DNA from: Aspidapion aeneum | Lineage: Eukaryota > Arthropoda > Insecta > Coleoptera > Brentidae | Direction of reading: 5' to 3' | NCBI GenBank assembly: GCA_963576565.1 | Contig: OY755047.1 | Span: forward strand, 32,284,851 to 32,348,850 | Length of the DNA stretch: 64,000 nt | Position numbers and translations under genes: made by a program | The notes under the pieces: model-generated | Told to the model about the DNA's origin: nothing | What the model saw: only the letters and a program-made list of their open reading frames with translations | Database searches by the model: none | Part shown: positions 12,901 to 26,842 of the stretch, piece by piece | Layout: each line of letters begins with the position of its first letter | How positions within the stretch are numbered: the first letter of the stretch is position 1

Positions 12901-15713
12901 CCAATTTTAAAGATATAATGAATGGTTTTGGATTTTTGCAATTTTTAGAAAGTCAATTGATATTTTTTTAGGTTTCTAGATTCGTACGCATCTACCTAAC
13001 GAAATGGGTAGGTACCTATATAATATAATGAGTATAAAAGTTTTGAAAAAAGATTTCTTAAAAAAAATAAGGTATGGAGTTTTCCAGGAAAAAAAGCTTA
13101 GGAGGAGTAAAGTATAAAAATAATGATAAATTAAAAAATTATAGCATGCCATTGGACAGAGAAAGATAGCGCTAATTGAAGCCATCTCTTCTGCGCCTCA
13201 TTTTATTCTAACCAGACAATACCTATTTATCTGTACTATTTTTTTTATTTTCTCCTTAGAAAACCTACCTTGGTCTATATAATGTATTTTTTAATTAATT
13301 GCTATGGTATTAAGGTCTGCTGGTCCATAGAGACTATAATTAGCGCAGACTTTTTTTTTGTCATTCTTAAAATTTATTGAAATATTTAAACCAGCCAATT
13401 AGAAGAAAAAAATAAGAGCTGATTTACGCCGGTAAGCATTTTACGGCTCGAGTTACTGACTTAAAATATTGACATTTGTATAAATGATTTCTGTCGTCAA
13501 AACCAACGTAAATCCGGTCTAAATCCGCGCGGATAAAAAGCTCTATGTTGGACTGGCACCTTTAAGATGACATCAGCGGTACCGGCCAAAAGTGGAGAAC
13601 GGACCTAAAATTGTATATAAATCTGATCCTGTCCCAAATATCAAATAACAAACGATATATATGAAAACTTCAATCTAGTTCTTAGATCACGCATTTCGGC
13701 GATTTTCGATAAAAAAAAATCATTTTGTCATGTATAAAAAAAAAACTGAAAGAACTTTTGTGTGGAGTTATATGTTATAGGAAAAGAAAATTTCACAATT
13801 GTACAAACGATAGTCTAGATCTTACATTTTAAAAGTGCCTAAAATGACAAATATTCCAATATTTTTGCCCCTCTATACAGCATATACCCAGGGGAGAGAG
13901 AGAGGAGGATCATCTAGACACAAGTGGTCAAAGTAAAATACTCATTACTGCAACTTTCAGAACATTATTTTTTCTTTTAAAAATGCCACTTTTATAAAAA
14001 TTGGTTCATAAGCGTTTATTTTTTCAAAAATCTCATAAGACCCATTTTTTTAAAGAAAAGTTTTCGTAATGTGAACCTCCCCCTTCAACCCTTACCAATT
14101 TGCTGTAGTTGACAAGTGGCAAACAATTAAAACCTGAAACTAGATTCCAATAGCTACAAAAAATATGTGTCGAAAGTTCCCCCTTAGGGGAGAGGGTCAC
14201 TCTATGCTGGCTTTCGGTCTATCAAGTGTTAAAGTAAATTTTATGTCTTGCTTTTAATTTTTGAGATATTACGTCTAGTTGGTAATTTGCTTATGGAATG
14301 ACCGGTTTAAATAAAAATTAAATTAAATAAATTGTGTGAATATCTTAAAAAACTAAAAGTTAGAGATAAAATTTATTTTAACCCTAAATTATTTTTATAA
14401 TTTTTTATAGAAAAGGTAATTTACAACAAAAATAAATTTACATAATTAAAAAAGTAAGACCTCGCGCAATTCAGAATTTTTAAAATATTGCTGTAGATGT
14501 AGCTTAAAAATGGCTTGCTATATTAGGATGCGGTTTTCACCTTTAAGCTTATCTTGAAAATCGAGGCTTTTAATTGTAACTTTTTTTTTTACTAGAATCA
14601 GTGGATTCTGACAAATATAGTACTGATACAACTAGCAGTACAAGCACAGTACAGTATGCCAGTGCCAGACAAAAGTTTAAAGAACTGCGGCAGAAGTTGC
14701 AGAATGATGATGAGGAAGGGTGAGTTGATCAATTAATCAATTATTTTATTATTGTTCAGGTTGTCTCAGCCTTTACTGTGTACAATGAACTTGTAAGTTC
14801 ATTGACTGTGTATGACATTTGACAATCCTGTACATTTTCTAAATCGATAATATGTATTTTTTTCTGAATCCAGCAATATCACATACTTTATATCTAGCCT
14901 ATGTAGTCTCGATATTAGCGGAAAACTATTATAATATATCCTACATAGTGGGTAGTTTCTTTATTCACCAAAATACCGGTTGTAATTTTAATTATGAACC
15001 AAACTTTAAGGGGAGGTATGAATGGTCAAAAGAATAAAAAAAAATCATTACATTTTGCATTAATCCTCTTTGATTTTTTAGATACAATTATGAATATTTT
15101 TGTTGAGTTTTTGTAAAAATTACAAAATAAAACTGAAACTTTGTGGAATTATACATAACAATAAAATTATTTAAAAAAAGCCCTAGCCCACTCCAAGTAA
15201 ACTCCATGCTATATCCATATCATTAAAAACAATTTTTTGTAAATATCTTAGAAACGAAAGCTTCTATGAAGTTTTTGGTTAAAACAAAATATTTGGAAAA
15301 AAAATCTACTATCGTAGACCTCGAAAACCGCATATGGATGCAATGTTCCTTTAAAAAATTTTTTATTAGTCATTAGCAAAATGGATTTTGACCTGAAAAT
15401 TTCATAAAAATGGCTTCAGCAGTTTATTAGCTATCGTCTTACGGACAGATATACACACACACACACACAGACAAGCGTCAGACCGATATTGCTAAGATAC
15501 AAATACACCCATATAACACATTTTAGGTGTTATTTAAAAAAAAAATTGTTTTGTCAAAAACAATATCTTCTCTAGCCATTGCTGCGCAGGCTAGGAAAGT
15601 AATCATAAAAAGAAAATTAAATGTAATGCCAATAATACTATTTTCTGTAATTATTAGCGAGGCTGTAGATATGTACAAAACCCTATCTCAAATTTTTTTA
15701 TTAATTTATTAGC

Positions 15714-15754
<41 letters not shown>

Positions 15755-18700
15755 AAACCCTATCTCAGATTTTTTTATTAATTTATTAGCGTATAAAAAA
15801 ATTAAGAAAATGACAAACTGATATCCATTGCAAAGGTTATTTGGGCACACTTTATTACCTTAACCTATAATTTTAATAACAAGAAAAATTTTTTAAACAC
15901 CAAATTTATCATTTTTAAAACTTACAGTTTTCACTCACTGTTCAAACTTAAAAAAAAAAAAACTTTTTGACTACTGACCTTTTTTACCACTGCTTAAAGT
16001 TTAGTGCGTCATTTAAATTACACTCCGGTTTCAAATTTTTCATAATAAAATAGAAATTAGGAAAGCTTTTTAGGTTCTTGGTGGTTTGCATATACTAATC
16101 GATTGTGTAAACCTATTCTTTGAAATGACTCTGCTACAGAATAACGCCCTACAAATTGGCGCTGCCACAAAATAGCGCTGCTACAAAATAGCGCTGCTTC
16201 AAAATGGCGCTTACAAAATAGCGTGCATCAAAATAGCGACTTACAAACTAGCGCTGCTACAGATTAGCGCCTTACAAAATAGCGCTGCTACCAAATGGCG
16301 CTGCCACAAAATAGCGCTGCTACAAAATAGCGTGTATCAAAATAGCGTGCATCAAAATAGCGCCTTACAAAATAGCGCGCATCAAAATAGCGCTGCTACA
16401 AAATAGCGCCCATCAAAAACAGCGAAATTAATAACAGCAAAATTAAAAAAACATCATTTAAAACAGCAACTATTGATTAACATATTTTTTCAAAAAAAAA
16501 ACTTTCCTGACTTCTTTTGCGGGATCCGAACCAAACTGAACCGAATCGAAGTATCGGTTTAGTTCGGTTTGGTTTCACAACCTCTAGGATGTCGGTTCGG
16601 TTAGGTTCGGTTCGGCTTGGTTTCACACCCAGAATCCCAGGAAAGAATCAGGGAATTTTTTTTTTTGAAAATATATGTTAGAAAGAGGTTACTGGGAGTG
16701 GCAAGTCATAAGACGCTATTTTGTAGCAGCGCTTTCTTGAAAGGCGCTATTTTGATGCGCGCTATTTTGTAGCAGCGCTATTTTGATGCACGCGATTTTG
16801 TAGCATCGCTATTTTGTAAGGCGCTATTTTGATGCACGCTATTTTGTAGCAGCGCTATTTTGTAGTAGCACTATTTGGTAGCAGCGCTATTTTGTGGCAG
16901 CGCCATTTTGTAGCAGCGCCATTTTGTAAGGCGCTATTCTGTAGCAGAGCCATTTGAAATGTATTGCTTTACCGTTTCTTTAAATATCTTATCAGTGTTT
17001 AGACTGTTTTAAAACATCAATAATGTTATTTTGTGCATAGATCTGGCAACGTTAGCCCGCCTGGCAACAGTCGCACATCATCGGTGGAAGGAGTGTTTGC
17101 GGCGACGAGCAATCGCCCATCACAACACAAATTCCGAGTGGTCGAACAAGACACCATCAGTCTCCAAAGCATCAACTCTGTTGGTCGGTTGTTACGATTG
17201 ATCAACACAAATCCAGGTAATGTTGATGGCCAGCAAAAAAAAATGCTTTGATCTTAGCAGGGCTCAAGTTACCTACAGAATTTCAAAGGTCAAATAAAAT
17301 TTGACTTCTAATTTTTATTTTTTTTTAAATTAGATACAGCAAAGAAAACTGCATCTGTGTCAGCCTTAAGCTCAAGCTCCTTGGATTCGGAATCAACGCA
17401 AAGCTCAACGAAAAAATTTCCCAGTACTTTTACTTTATCAGGTAAATTTATTATAAACAAATTAAGTCAGTTCAGTGTTTTCCAGAACAAAGGCCCTTTT
17501 GGTATTTTTTATTGAATTTGGAAAAACTCTCGGACCCGTCAATTCTGTGCAAATTTTTTTGACTTGCTTGAAACTTTCGTAGCACGCACCTTCTTTTAGG
17601 TGTAAACTTTACCCCTATATTTTTAATAGGGAAGGTGGGTCGAGTGATATCTTGTTTTGAAGGTCACTTGATTGTTTTTACAAGTGTAAAAAATCGATCG
17701 ATTCGTTTTTGAGATATTTGCCCCCAAATTTCCAAATTTACCATGGAGCGATAAAAAAGTATGATAAGAAAAATGGTAAATGAATAAAATATAAATCATC
17801 TGTTCAAAGTTGCAATGCAGCATCGTTCCTCGGGACTTTACCTTGTGCAAGAGGTATGACCAAATTTTCTTTTGTTTAATTCATTTTTAATTTAAATTTC
17901 AATGCAAGTTTCTGTTTAGAGTAGCTTATTTAGTTATATTATTTATAAATTATAGTAACTTTTACATTTAAAATTTTAGTGACAACTGATGGTATTTATA
18001 AAATATGATCGCTCCATGGTTAATTTGGAACTTAGGACGGAAATATCTCAAACACGAATCGATAGATTCTAGAAGTTTTTACACAGTTGTAAAGACATTC
18101 AAGAGACCTTTAGCACAAGGTATCACTCGAAATGCTTTCCCTATTCAAAATATAGTTGTGATGTTCACCACTCGAATTTTTTCCAAATTCCATCAAGAAT
18201 TGCCCAAAAAAACCTCTGTTAAGTTTTCGTTGAAACATACTGTATAGAGTGGCGACAGTATTACAATGTTCTGTCACTGAAAACTGGTTACGAAAATAAA
18301 GGACATGAAAAATAGCTGGTTAATTTTTGACATTAGAAAAATTATCTTGGACCCAAAGAATCTTTTGACAATCTTATCTTGTCGGTTTTTTGTTTTAAAA
18401 TTGTATAGCTCAAAATAAGCGCTCTAGCTGTACGTGCATAAATGATGGGACTGTATAGATTTTTTTTATTAGTATATTTTACCTTGAATGTTATTAGGAG
18501 TTCAAACTAGTAGTCAAGAAAAGCCTTCGCCAACCACATTGCAAGAACCCGACGTCATCGCCAGTACCAAAGCTTCGAATTGGCCAGTGGCGCCACCTAG
18601 GCGCAAGAAAAAGAACCGAGGTGCTAATGGTGCTTCAATCGCTCTGACGGTAAGTTTTCGTTACAATTTTTCGCTCTTACAGTGCGAGTTTTTCCAGTTG

Positions 18701-21700
18701 TATTCATTAAGTTGTATAAGGCCCTAGGGTATAGAAGTCAATGGTTGTATTAGATTTTTTTGAAATTAGCTGTACATAGAAAAAAAAACACGAATCTTGG
18801 TTAATTAAAAAAAAATCTTCATTAAACTGATATCCTGAAAAAGAAGTAGAGTTGTGGTAGTTTTTCTTTGCTTTCCTAGGCATTTAATCAGCCGCTGTTT
18901 GTAGCGCTCAATTTTAACGATTTTTTTTTGGTAATCTGGACAGTAAAGCATATTTGATTGACACTACGTTGACGTTGTTATCACATCCTCCATAGAGTCT
19001 CTGGATACGTTTGACGGACGTGTTTCCCCAGAGGTGGGCAAGTCATATTGTCCCTTTCTGGCATAATCCAGTTTTACATGTAAAATCGATTTTTTTTCTT
19101 GGGCTGTGTTGTATCCCTGGACATTATGTTGGCGTTTTTAATATTTTAGCTTGGAAAATAACTCCTGATTTATAAGTTGCCGTTCACGGTTGACGTTCAC
19201 GGTTCACAGTTCGTAGACGGATTTTAGCATTTTTATAGGTTGCCGTTCGTGATCAGCTGATAATGATTAGCAGTTTTAACATAACCTTAAAAATTAGTTT
19301 TTGACAAGTTTTTGTTTCCAATGCAGCCTTTAACTTTTTCTGCAGTTCTTTTGCTCTTAGCTTTTGCTAAAAAGAAAAAAAATGACAGTGAAAATAAAAG
19401 TAGAAAAAGAAGTTGTAAAGTGAGGGAATTAAATAGAGATAGGAGAGGTGGTGGTTTTGCATATTACAAAAAAATTAAAGCTGTGGATCAGGCTCAGTTT
19501 TTCAAATATACTCGAATGACTTTACCAGTAATTAAAAAACTTTTAAAAAGAGTTGAACTTCAGATCCAAAAGAATAGGTGTACTGATGGAATAACTGCAG
19601 AGCAAAGATTGGTTGTTGCACTACAGTAGGTATTTTCTTAATACATTTTCATAATAGGTATAGTTTTTGTAAATTTATTAGTTTACATAAAACCAGTTTC
19701 AATCACTACTAAGTCTCCAACAAGAATTCATTGTGTCACCCCTTTGTCAATCATAAGATTTTTTAAAATATTTCATGAATAAAATAGAGCATTAGGGGTC
19801 TGCCCCCTCTCTCGACATGTTTCTGGGTGTTCTACTGCCCTGGCTAATTTTAGTAGATATATGTATTCATATTGTTTTAACTTCTGTTGCACTTTGTTTT
19901 ACTTTACTTATTTAGTCATTATTTTTTTTAAAATCTATCTCAGGGCACATCAATGCAAGTTCTTGCTTGGAAATTTCATATAGGGCATGCTACTGTCCAC
20001 AAGATTATTTATGAAACCTGTTCAGCTATATGGGATAATCTTTCTGAAGATTATTTAAAACCACTATCAACCAAATCAAGCTGGTTAGAAATAGCAATTG
20101 GTCTCTTAACGAGGTGGAATTTTCCACATTGCCTGGGGGCCATTGATGGGAAACATATCAATATTCAAGCACCAGCACACAGTGGTTCCTTATACTTTAA
20201 CTATAAGAAAGCTTTCAGTATTGTTTTATTAGCAGCATGTGACAGCAAATACAGATTTACACATGTTGATATAGGAGCCTATGGATCCCAGAGTAATGGA
20301 ATTTTTAAGAATAGTGTCTTTGGACAATTCCTAGAAGATCAGGAATTACAAATCCCATATGAAAGGCCACTTGATGGAACCAATACAACTATGCCATACT
20401 TTTTTGTTGCTGACGAGGCTTTTCCCCTCAAGGAAAATATCATGAGGCCTTTCCCCGGAAGAAACTTATCTTTTACCCAGAGAATTTTTAATTATCGCTT
20501 ATCTCGAGCAAGGCAGGTCATAGAAAATACTTTTGGGATAAAGGTAGCCAGATGGAGAATACTAAGGACAACAATTAATGCTAAAGTAGAAAATGTTGAT
20601 ACAATTGTCAAAGCAATAATTGTTTTGCATAACTATTGCCAAACAGAACTACACCAAAATATGTATTGCCCAGCAGGGTATGTAGATTCTGATGATAAAG
20701 AAGATGGGGATTGGAGAAATGAGGCAACACCATTGGAATCAGGGGGCAGGCTCTCACCGAATGTTGCAAAGCAAAAGGTTTACAGGATCCGAGAAAAAAT
20801 ACCTGAATACTTTACCTCAGACAGTGGTCAAGTTCCATGGCAAAATAATACTATTAATAGAGGAAGACTCATAAATGACTAAGGTTTCAACTTTTTTAGT
20901 TTTAAATACGTTTTAAGACTGAGCAGCCAAAAAGTAACTTGTTTTTTGTTAAGGTAGTATTTAATTAAGTCGGTCTTATATTATATATAGGGTAGCAACT
21001 TTAAATGGAACACTGCCTTCAGCAGGTAAAATGTGTTTTTTTGGAAAAAAACCCAAGTTTTTTTGGAAAAAAACCCAAAACTTGTTAACTAACTTATTTA
21101 CTGCTTTTTGTTAATGCAAAAAATTTTGGTCTGACCCCCAAAAAATGTCTGCTCACATTTATGGGAAAAGTACCTATTATCGCATAGGTTCCTAATATCG
21201 GATAGTCAAGTATTTCCTAAACTACTGGTCCGATCTACCTGCGTGTGCATGTACCGATGCTTCTCCAAGCTGTACAGATTCTACATAAATTACAGATTTC
21301 TGTGGCAAGTTTTTATTTGCTGTTTAGTTGTTTACATGAAATCATAGTGCACAAAAATTTTACCGCTGCTGATTATAGACAATCTATTCTTAGAAGGTAA
21401 GACAAATTCTTAATTTGATATACATCATTTGATTAAGCATATTGTAAGGTTTTATTTGATGTATAATTTATTAGGTTTAGTGCAGTTTTGTCTTTTCGAA
21501 AAGGTTGATAACCTCACATATAATGTATGCCCTAATATCGGACACTATGGGTTTCCCAATTTTGTTTTTAGTTTTAAGTGTTGACAAATTATTTTTGTAT
21601 TGCAAAAATATTATGCTAGTGTATGGCTTTAACTGATTTAAAAGTACACTAAAAAAGCACTAACTTTACTATGGGTTTCAAATATCGGACATTTGCGATA

Positions 21701-24700
21701 TTGAGACTACTTCCTATCCGATATTAGGACACCATTTTTAAAATGGTGATTTTTGTATTCCAAAATATATTTTTATCTGTCTCAGAAAAGAATTAAGTTT
21801 GACATTTGGCATATCATAATATTGAAAAATATAGGTTATGTAATTGTTTGCCAACACGTACTTCTGATATATAGCTGAAAAAATTTTTTTATAGGCCAAA
21901 AGAAAAAAGTATCCGATAATAGGCACCTTTCCTCTAACAATATTTTTCACATGGAATGACCCCACTTGCAGTACCTCATATGAATGCTTATAAAAAAAGA
22001 TAAACAATGGAATAATTATTTTACATGTCAATTAAAATGTCAAAAAATATATTTTTCAATTTTAGCTCACACTACTACTAAATTTCATTGAAATCGGGCA
22101 AGTCGTTTTTGAGTTATATAGTTGGTCGTTACAGACAGACAGACAGACGGCGCAACAAAAAAGTTTCAATCATCTGAAACGCAAAGATATATAAAAAATT
22201 TTGAAACCAGAGCAACTTTTTTTTTCTCGAAAAAATTAGGATCACTATAGCTCACACTACTATAGTATAGTATATGTGTGAGCTAAAAATATTTTATTAA
22301 AGAAACTCATAAAATATAAACTAACGTAAGTTTTCTAAAATTTTTAAAATTTTTGACCGCTTTTTCTTTGCTTCATCTGAAGGCAGCTCATCAAGGGCGG
22401 CCCCCACATATTCTCCAAAGGTTTTGTTTATCGTACTTTGACTGTTTGCAATTTCACGAGCAACTTTTATTAAATCGCTCACCTCATCTTCATTTTTCCT
22501 TTAGGCTACTAAAAAAAAAAGAATTCTTTGATTTATCCATGTTTTTAATTTATTTCATTTTATCATTTAACAAAATATTGAAAATTACCTCTTTGCCCCT
22601 TTGGTGTCTCCTTAGAGGGAGTTAAACTCCTTTCATCGTCGGTTGTTGGAGGGGAAAACAACATATTGTCCTCCACCCTCCTGAACATGAGGCCTGACCC
22701 AGAAGCCTGAGTAGCGGTTGATGGTTTGGCTACTTGTTTTTATGTAACTGTATATGTCCTAAAAAATTTAATTATTGTTTAGCAACTCATACAATTCCAT
22801 AAGCATAAATAATTAATCAAACAAAGAGAATAGTAATAAATTATTAATACAACACTCTGTCTCCTGCTTAAATTTAACTTGCACTTAAAACTCTTTTTAC
22901 TTACCCCCTTGGTTTTATATGTTTGCTATAAAACAACATATCCTTAAAATACACCCATACTAGGTCAGGATCTGGAGCCTCAGATCCAGATTTGTACTTG
23001 TTTTTCTCTTTGACGAATCTATCTCTGAGGTTACGCCAGGTTTTTTTACAGGTCTCCGTTAAAAGAATGAAACGTTGGAAATTACAATCTTAAAAAATAA
23101 AGAATAGTCAAAATAAATTTTGCAAACTAATAGGGTTAAATTACATGTTTACTTAGTTTTTGAAAATTTTTGACACACAACTTACCACTTGTCTTCATAA
23201 TTCCAGCAATATCTTTCCATCCCTAGTCTTTTAGCTTCACATTTTTGTAATCTTTGTGAGATAAATTATAGAGGAATTTATGCCTTTGGACGAGCTCTAT
23301 CAACAAGCCAAACTCGGTACCCTTCGAGTGCAATGCAATTTCGACATTTTCTAAAAGAAATGTATAAAATATATTGGTACCTATGTCAGTAAGATAAAAG
23401 GGGTTTGGGGGCCCATTGACTTTACAGACACACAAAGACATTAATCTGTACAAGATTCTACATCCTCACAAGTTTTGTTTTTTACTAAATTAACATTTTG
23501 TATGCACCTAAAAAGGCTTAAAAATGTTTTAATTGGTATTTGCAAGTGAAATCTTGATACAAAAATGTTTCCCTTTCAAGTCCAGGTTGACAAGAACCAG
23601 AAATTATATCACAGCTTATCAAGGCCTGATCAAGGATAGGGAAAATGGGAGAGGAGATGTATTATAAGATGCAAAAATTTGTGTAAAAGTTGATTAGTGA
23701 TTTGACCAATTTTAAAAATACTTACCATCTTGCACCTCTTCTAGATCACTCATGCTTAAAAACTGTTTAAAAACTCAATATAATCGCAAAACACTCTCAA
23801 ATCAAAAAACAAAACACCAAGCCAAGCCACCAACCCAAACACTTTTGACAGATGTCGTGATGTCGAGGCCGCTCATTGGTCAAAAAGTCGTAGACATTTT
23901 TTTTCGTTGACCGTCTAGGATGACGTACGTGGCCGACTACGAATCTCGAACGGTGAAAGATGAATTATCTCCAACTTTTGCGAACGGTAAGGCGGAACTT
24001 TGCCCAACTTTAACGAACGGCAACTTATAAATCAGGAGTAATTCAAATTTAACTACAAAAACAAAACAGATTACTAACCACATAACTATATGGGACACGT
24101 AGAAGTCAAACAGTCTTTAAACAATTCATGACAGTTAAGCACAGCCATCTATCGCGTAGCTCGCAAGCTAAACTGTTTCTAGCGCGCTGCGCGTTGTACG
24201 AGGGCTGTCTTTTATATGTTGCATGTAGGAACATAGAGGGCGACAATGATCGAAATCAGCCGAAAAGTGGAATTAAAACCAGAACATCTTTGAGCTATAA
24301 TTTTTTACAACTTTCGAAGGAAATTATCTTAACAAGAATGCCTTGTCGAGTTGATTTCTCTTTTCGGTAATGAAGCACCACATCAGTCGACAGTTTTTCC
24401 TTGGTATGGAGAATTCAAACATGGACGGATTAACGTTAACGACGATCCAAGGCCAGGTGCTCCGAAAACGAGTGTCACCCAGAAAAACATCGATGCTGTG
24501 CGCATGCTCATCACGGAAGATCGACATGTGACATATAGCGAGATTGAGGCTCTATTAAGGATTTCAAAGACCTCAATTCAAAAAAATTTCCATGAAGGAT
24601 TAGGGGTAAGAAAATTAGATTCCCGCTGGATACCGCATCTGTTAACCGTTTCTGGTGTCAGAAAACCTGTACAGCATTGTCAGTGGTGATGAGTCATGGA

Positions 24701-26765
24701 TTTACTCATTTGAACCCAAAAATAAACGTAAGTCGTCTGTTTGGGTGTTCCAAGATGAAGAAAAAGTCATCCGTTCTCGATGTGTATTAAACAAGATGGT
24801 TGCGACATTTTTTCAAAAGCAGATCATGTAGCAACGATTCCTTTGGAAGATCATAGGACTGTTACTGCCGATTGGTAAATAACCATTTGTTTGCCGAACG
24901 TCATCGCTGAGCTAACCCCGAACGACGAATCATCCTCCACCAAGACAATGCATGTTCGCACAAAGCACAAAACACCATTGAATTTTTACAACAAAACGTC
25001 GAATTGTTGGACCATCCTCCATACAGGCCCGACCTAAGTCCCAACGATTTCTATACTTTTCCGAAAATTAGGAATGGACTGCGTGGTCAAAGATATCAGT
25101 CGCCAGAAGAAGCAGTCGACGCCTTCAAGAATGCATGTTTGACAGTACTAACAAACGAGTGGAATTACATCTTTGACAACTGGTTTGAGCGCATGGAAAT
25201 GTAGTTTTCGTGGCGAATTCTTCGAGAAAAAAGTATTTAACAGTTATCTACCGTTTTATTCCAGCTGTATATGCAAAACTTAAAAAAGAACCCTGGTATA
25301 TTCTTATACTTTTAGTTTGTTTAAAATTTTTCTTTGTAATTCAATTAGTTCCCAACAAACTTAATGTCTATTACAAGGAAACGGTTTACTACCCGTAGTT
25401 TGTATTTTTTTTCGGTTTCAGAAATCCGCTTCAAGCGCTGCCTTCATAACCTCAGGCGAACTCGCTAGTCCCGCTAGTACCATAGAATCCCTCACTCGCG
25501 ATATCGAGCGTTCTTTGGACTGTATCCCGTCAGCTGCAAAAACGTCAACTGCCAAATATGACTCGCCTAGTGTTAAATTCGAGAACCCCAAGCCCAAGAG
25601 CGAACACAAACGCGTGTCTGTTCAGTCGGATGCTGGCTACAAGCAAAATGTCAAACCAACAACGGGCAATCACAAAAATGACAAGTATTTGCAAGCGGAC
25701 AGACATTCTGACGATTCAAGAAGTTCGACTTTGAGATCTGGAAATTCATTGGATATTACCCAGGCGACAAAGGGACAGTTTGTTGTTAAACCCTATGATA
25801 CCGAGAGTTTGAAAGCTCAGAGTGTTCCGGTTAACACAGGTAAGTTTGGTTTTAAAGTTTTCTTTGACAAATGTTTAGTTTTTAATATTTGGTGGCTTAG
25901 GTATCGCGATATCAGGCGCTCTCTGTCGCATATGACAATCCTAATACAAAATATTGTCGATTATTATATTCAAACTTATAAATTGCAAGTGGAATTTTTG
26001 GTTGACGCAATTTAGTCTAAAAAATTACACAAACATCTTAGTGAGTTCGTTGCCTTGGGTTCCTAGGCATAAAACTAGATTAACGCTGACCCAGCAGAAC
26101 AGTGAAGGTGGTGGGGGTCCTGGCATTCGGTTTTGGGGCTTTGAAAATTAAGCACCTCATTGGCCCAGGCCAGGGAATCCGGAGGGAGATGAAAGGATGA
26201 TAGCCGAGTAAACAGAGCGGAAATAAGTGTAATTTCTACGAAAAGCAGTGGAGTGCAGTGCTGGTTATACGATTAAATGTAAGTAAATTATACCTGTATT
26301 ACGCCTTGTGTAAATCAGAACCCAAAGTATTCATTATAGCAATTTTTAACCCAAACCAATATCCTGTTTTCTCTGTTACAACCTTTCTTCCCTGGATCTG
26401 TCACTCTTAAGGGAACGATCCCGAAGGACCCGGGAACCCTTGCGGCTTGTGCTAACTCTGTTGACACAATCCGGGCGTTGAAAGTCGTCAGGAGCTTAAT
26501 AAATAAGCTAGTACGGTTTTAGAAGGCGACGGGGAATTTGTGCCCTGAAGGTTTGTAAGGCCGCACATATGACAATATTAAATCAAGGATGGACGGACAC
26601 AATAATGACAACTATTTCCTCGATGAGGGAGAAGTTTATGGACGTTCGTTTGTGTATAATATAAAATAAATATAGTGAGTGACATCACCACTCGCGGGTT
26701 AACTAGGCACAAGCTTTTTTCTAAATTTAAGTATATTTTTTTTTTACTATTTAGTGTTTTTTTAA

Positions 26766-26842
<77 letters not shown>

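Larger units (their letters stand above)
19162..24038 (+). mobile_element. Complete PIF/Harbinger transposon, 4877 bp
   Basis: Perfect 24-bp terminal inverted repeats (starting CTCCTGATTTATAAGTTGCC) flanked by the target triplet TAA on both sides (19159-19161, 24039-24041), the family's usual TWA duplication. Carries a DDE transposase gene on + and a MADF-type DNA-binding gene on -, the normal two-gene Harbinger set. Internal repeats at 21163-21935 and 22050-22285 are later insertions. Confidence 0.92.
18960..25340 (+). repeat. Older dispersed repeat, split by Harbinger and mariner insertions
   Basis: Pieces 18960-19161, 24039-24198 and 25297-25340 together match the uninterrupted copy at 46280-46640: CTGGATACGTTTGACGG..., TCCAGTTTTACATGT..., AATTCATGAC..., TTATACTTTTAGTTTGTTT. 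The uninterrupted copy shows the empty sites for both insertions. Confidence 0.75.

Noticed and set aside
16128..16952. CRISPR-like array of short repeats
   Set aside because: The words lie head to tail without unique spacers, reverse orientation in the right arm, and the context is a eukaryotic intron.
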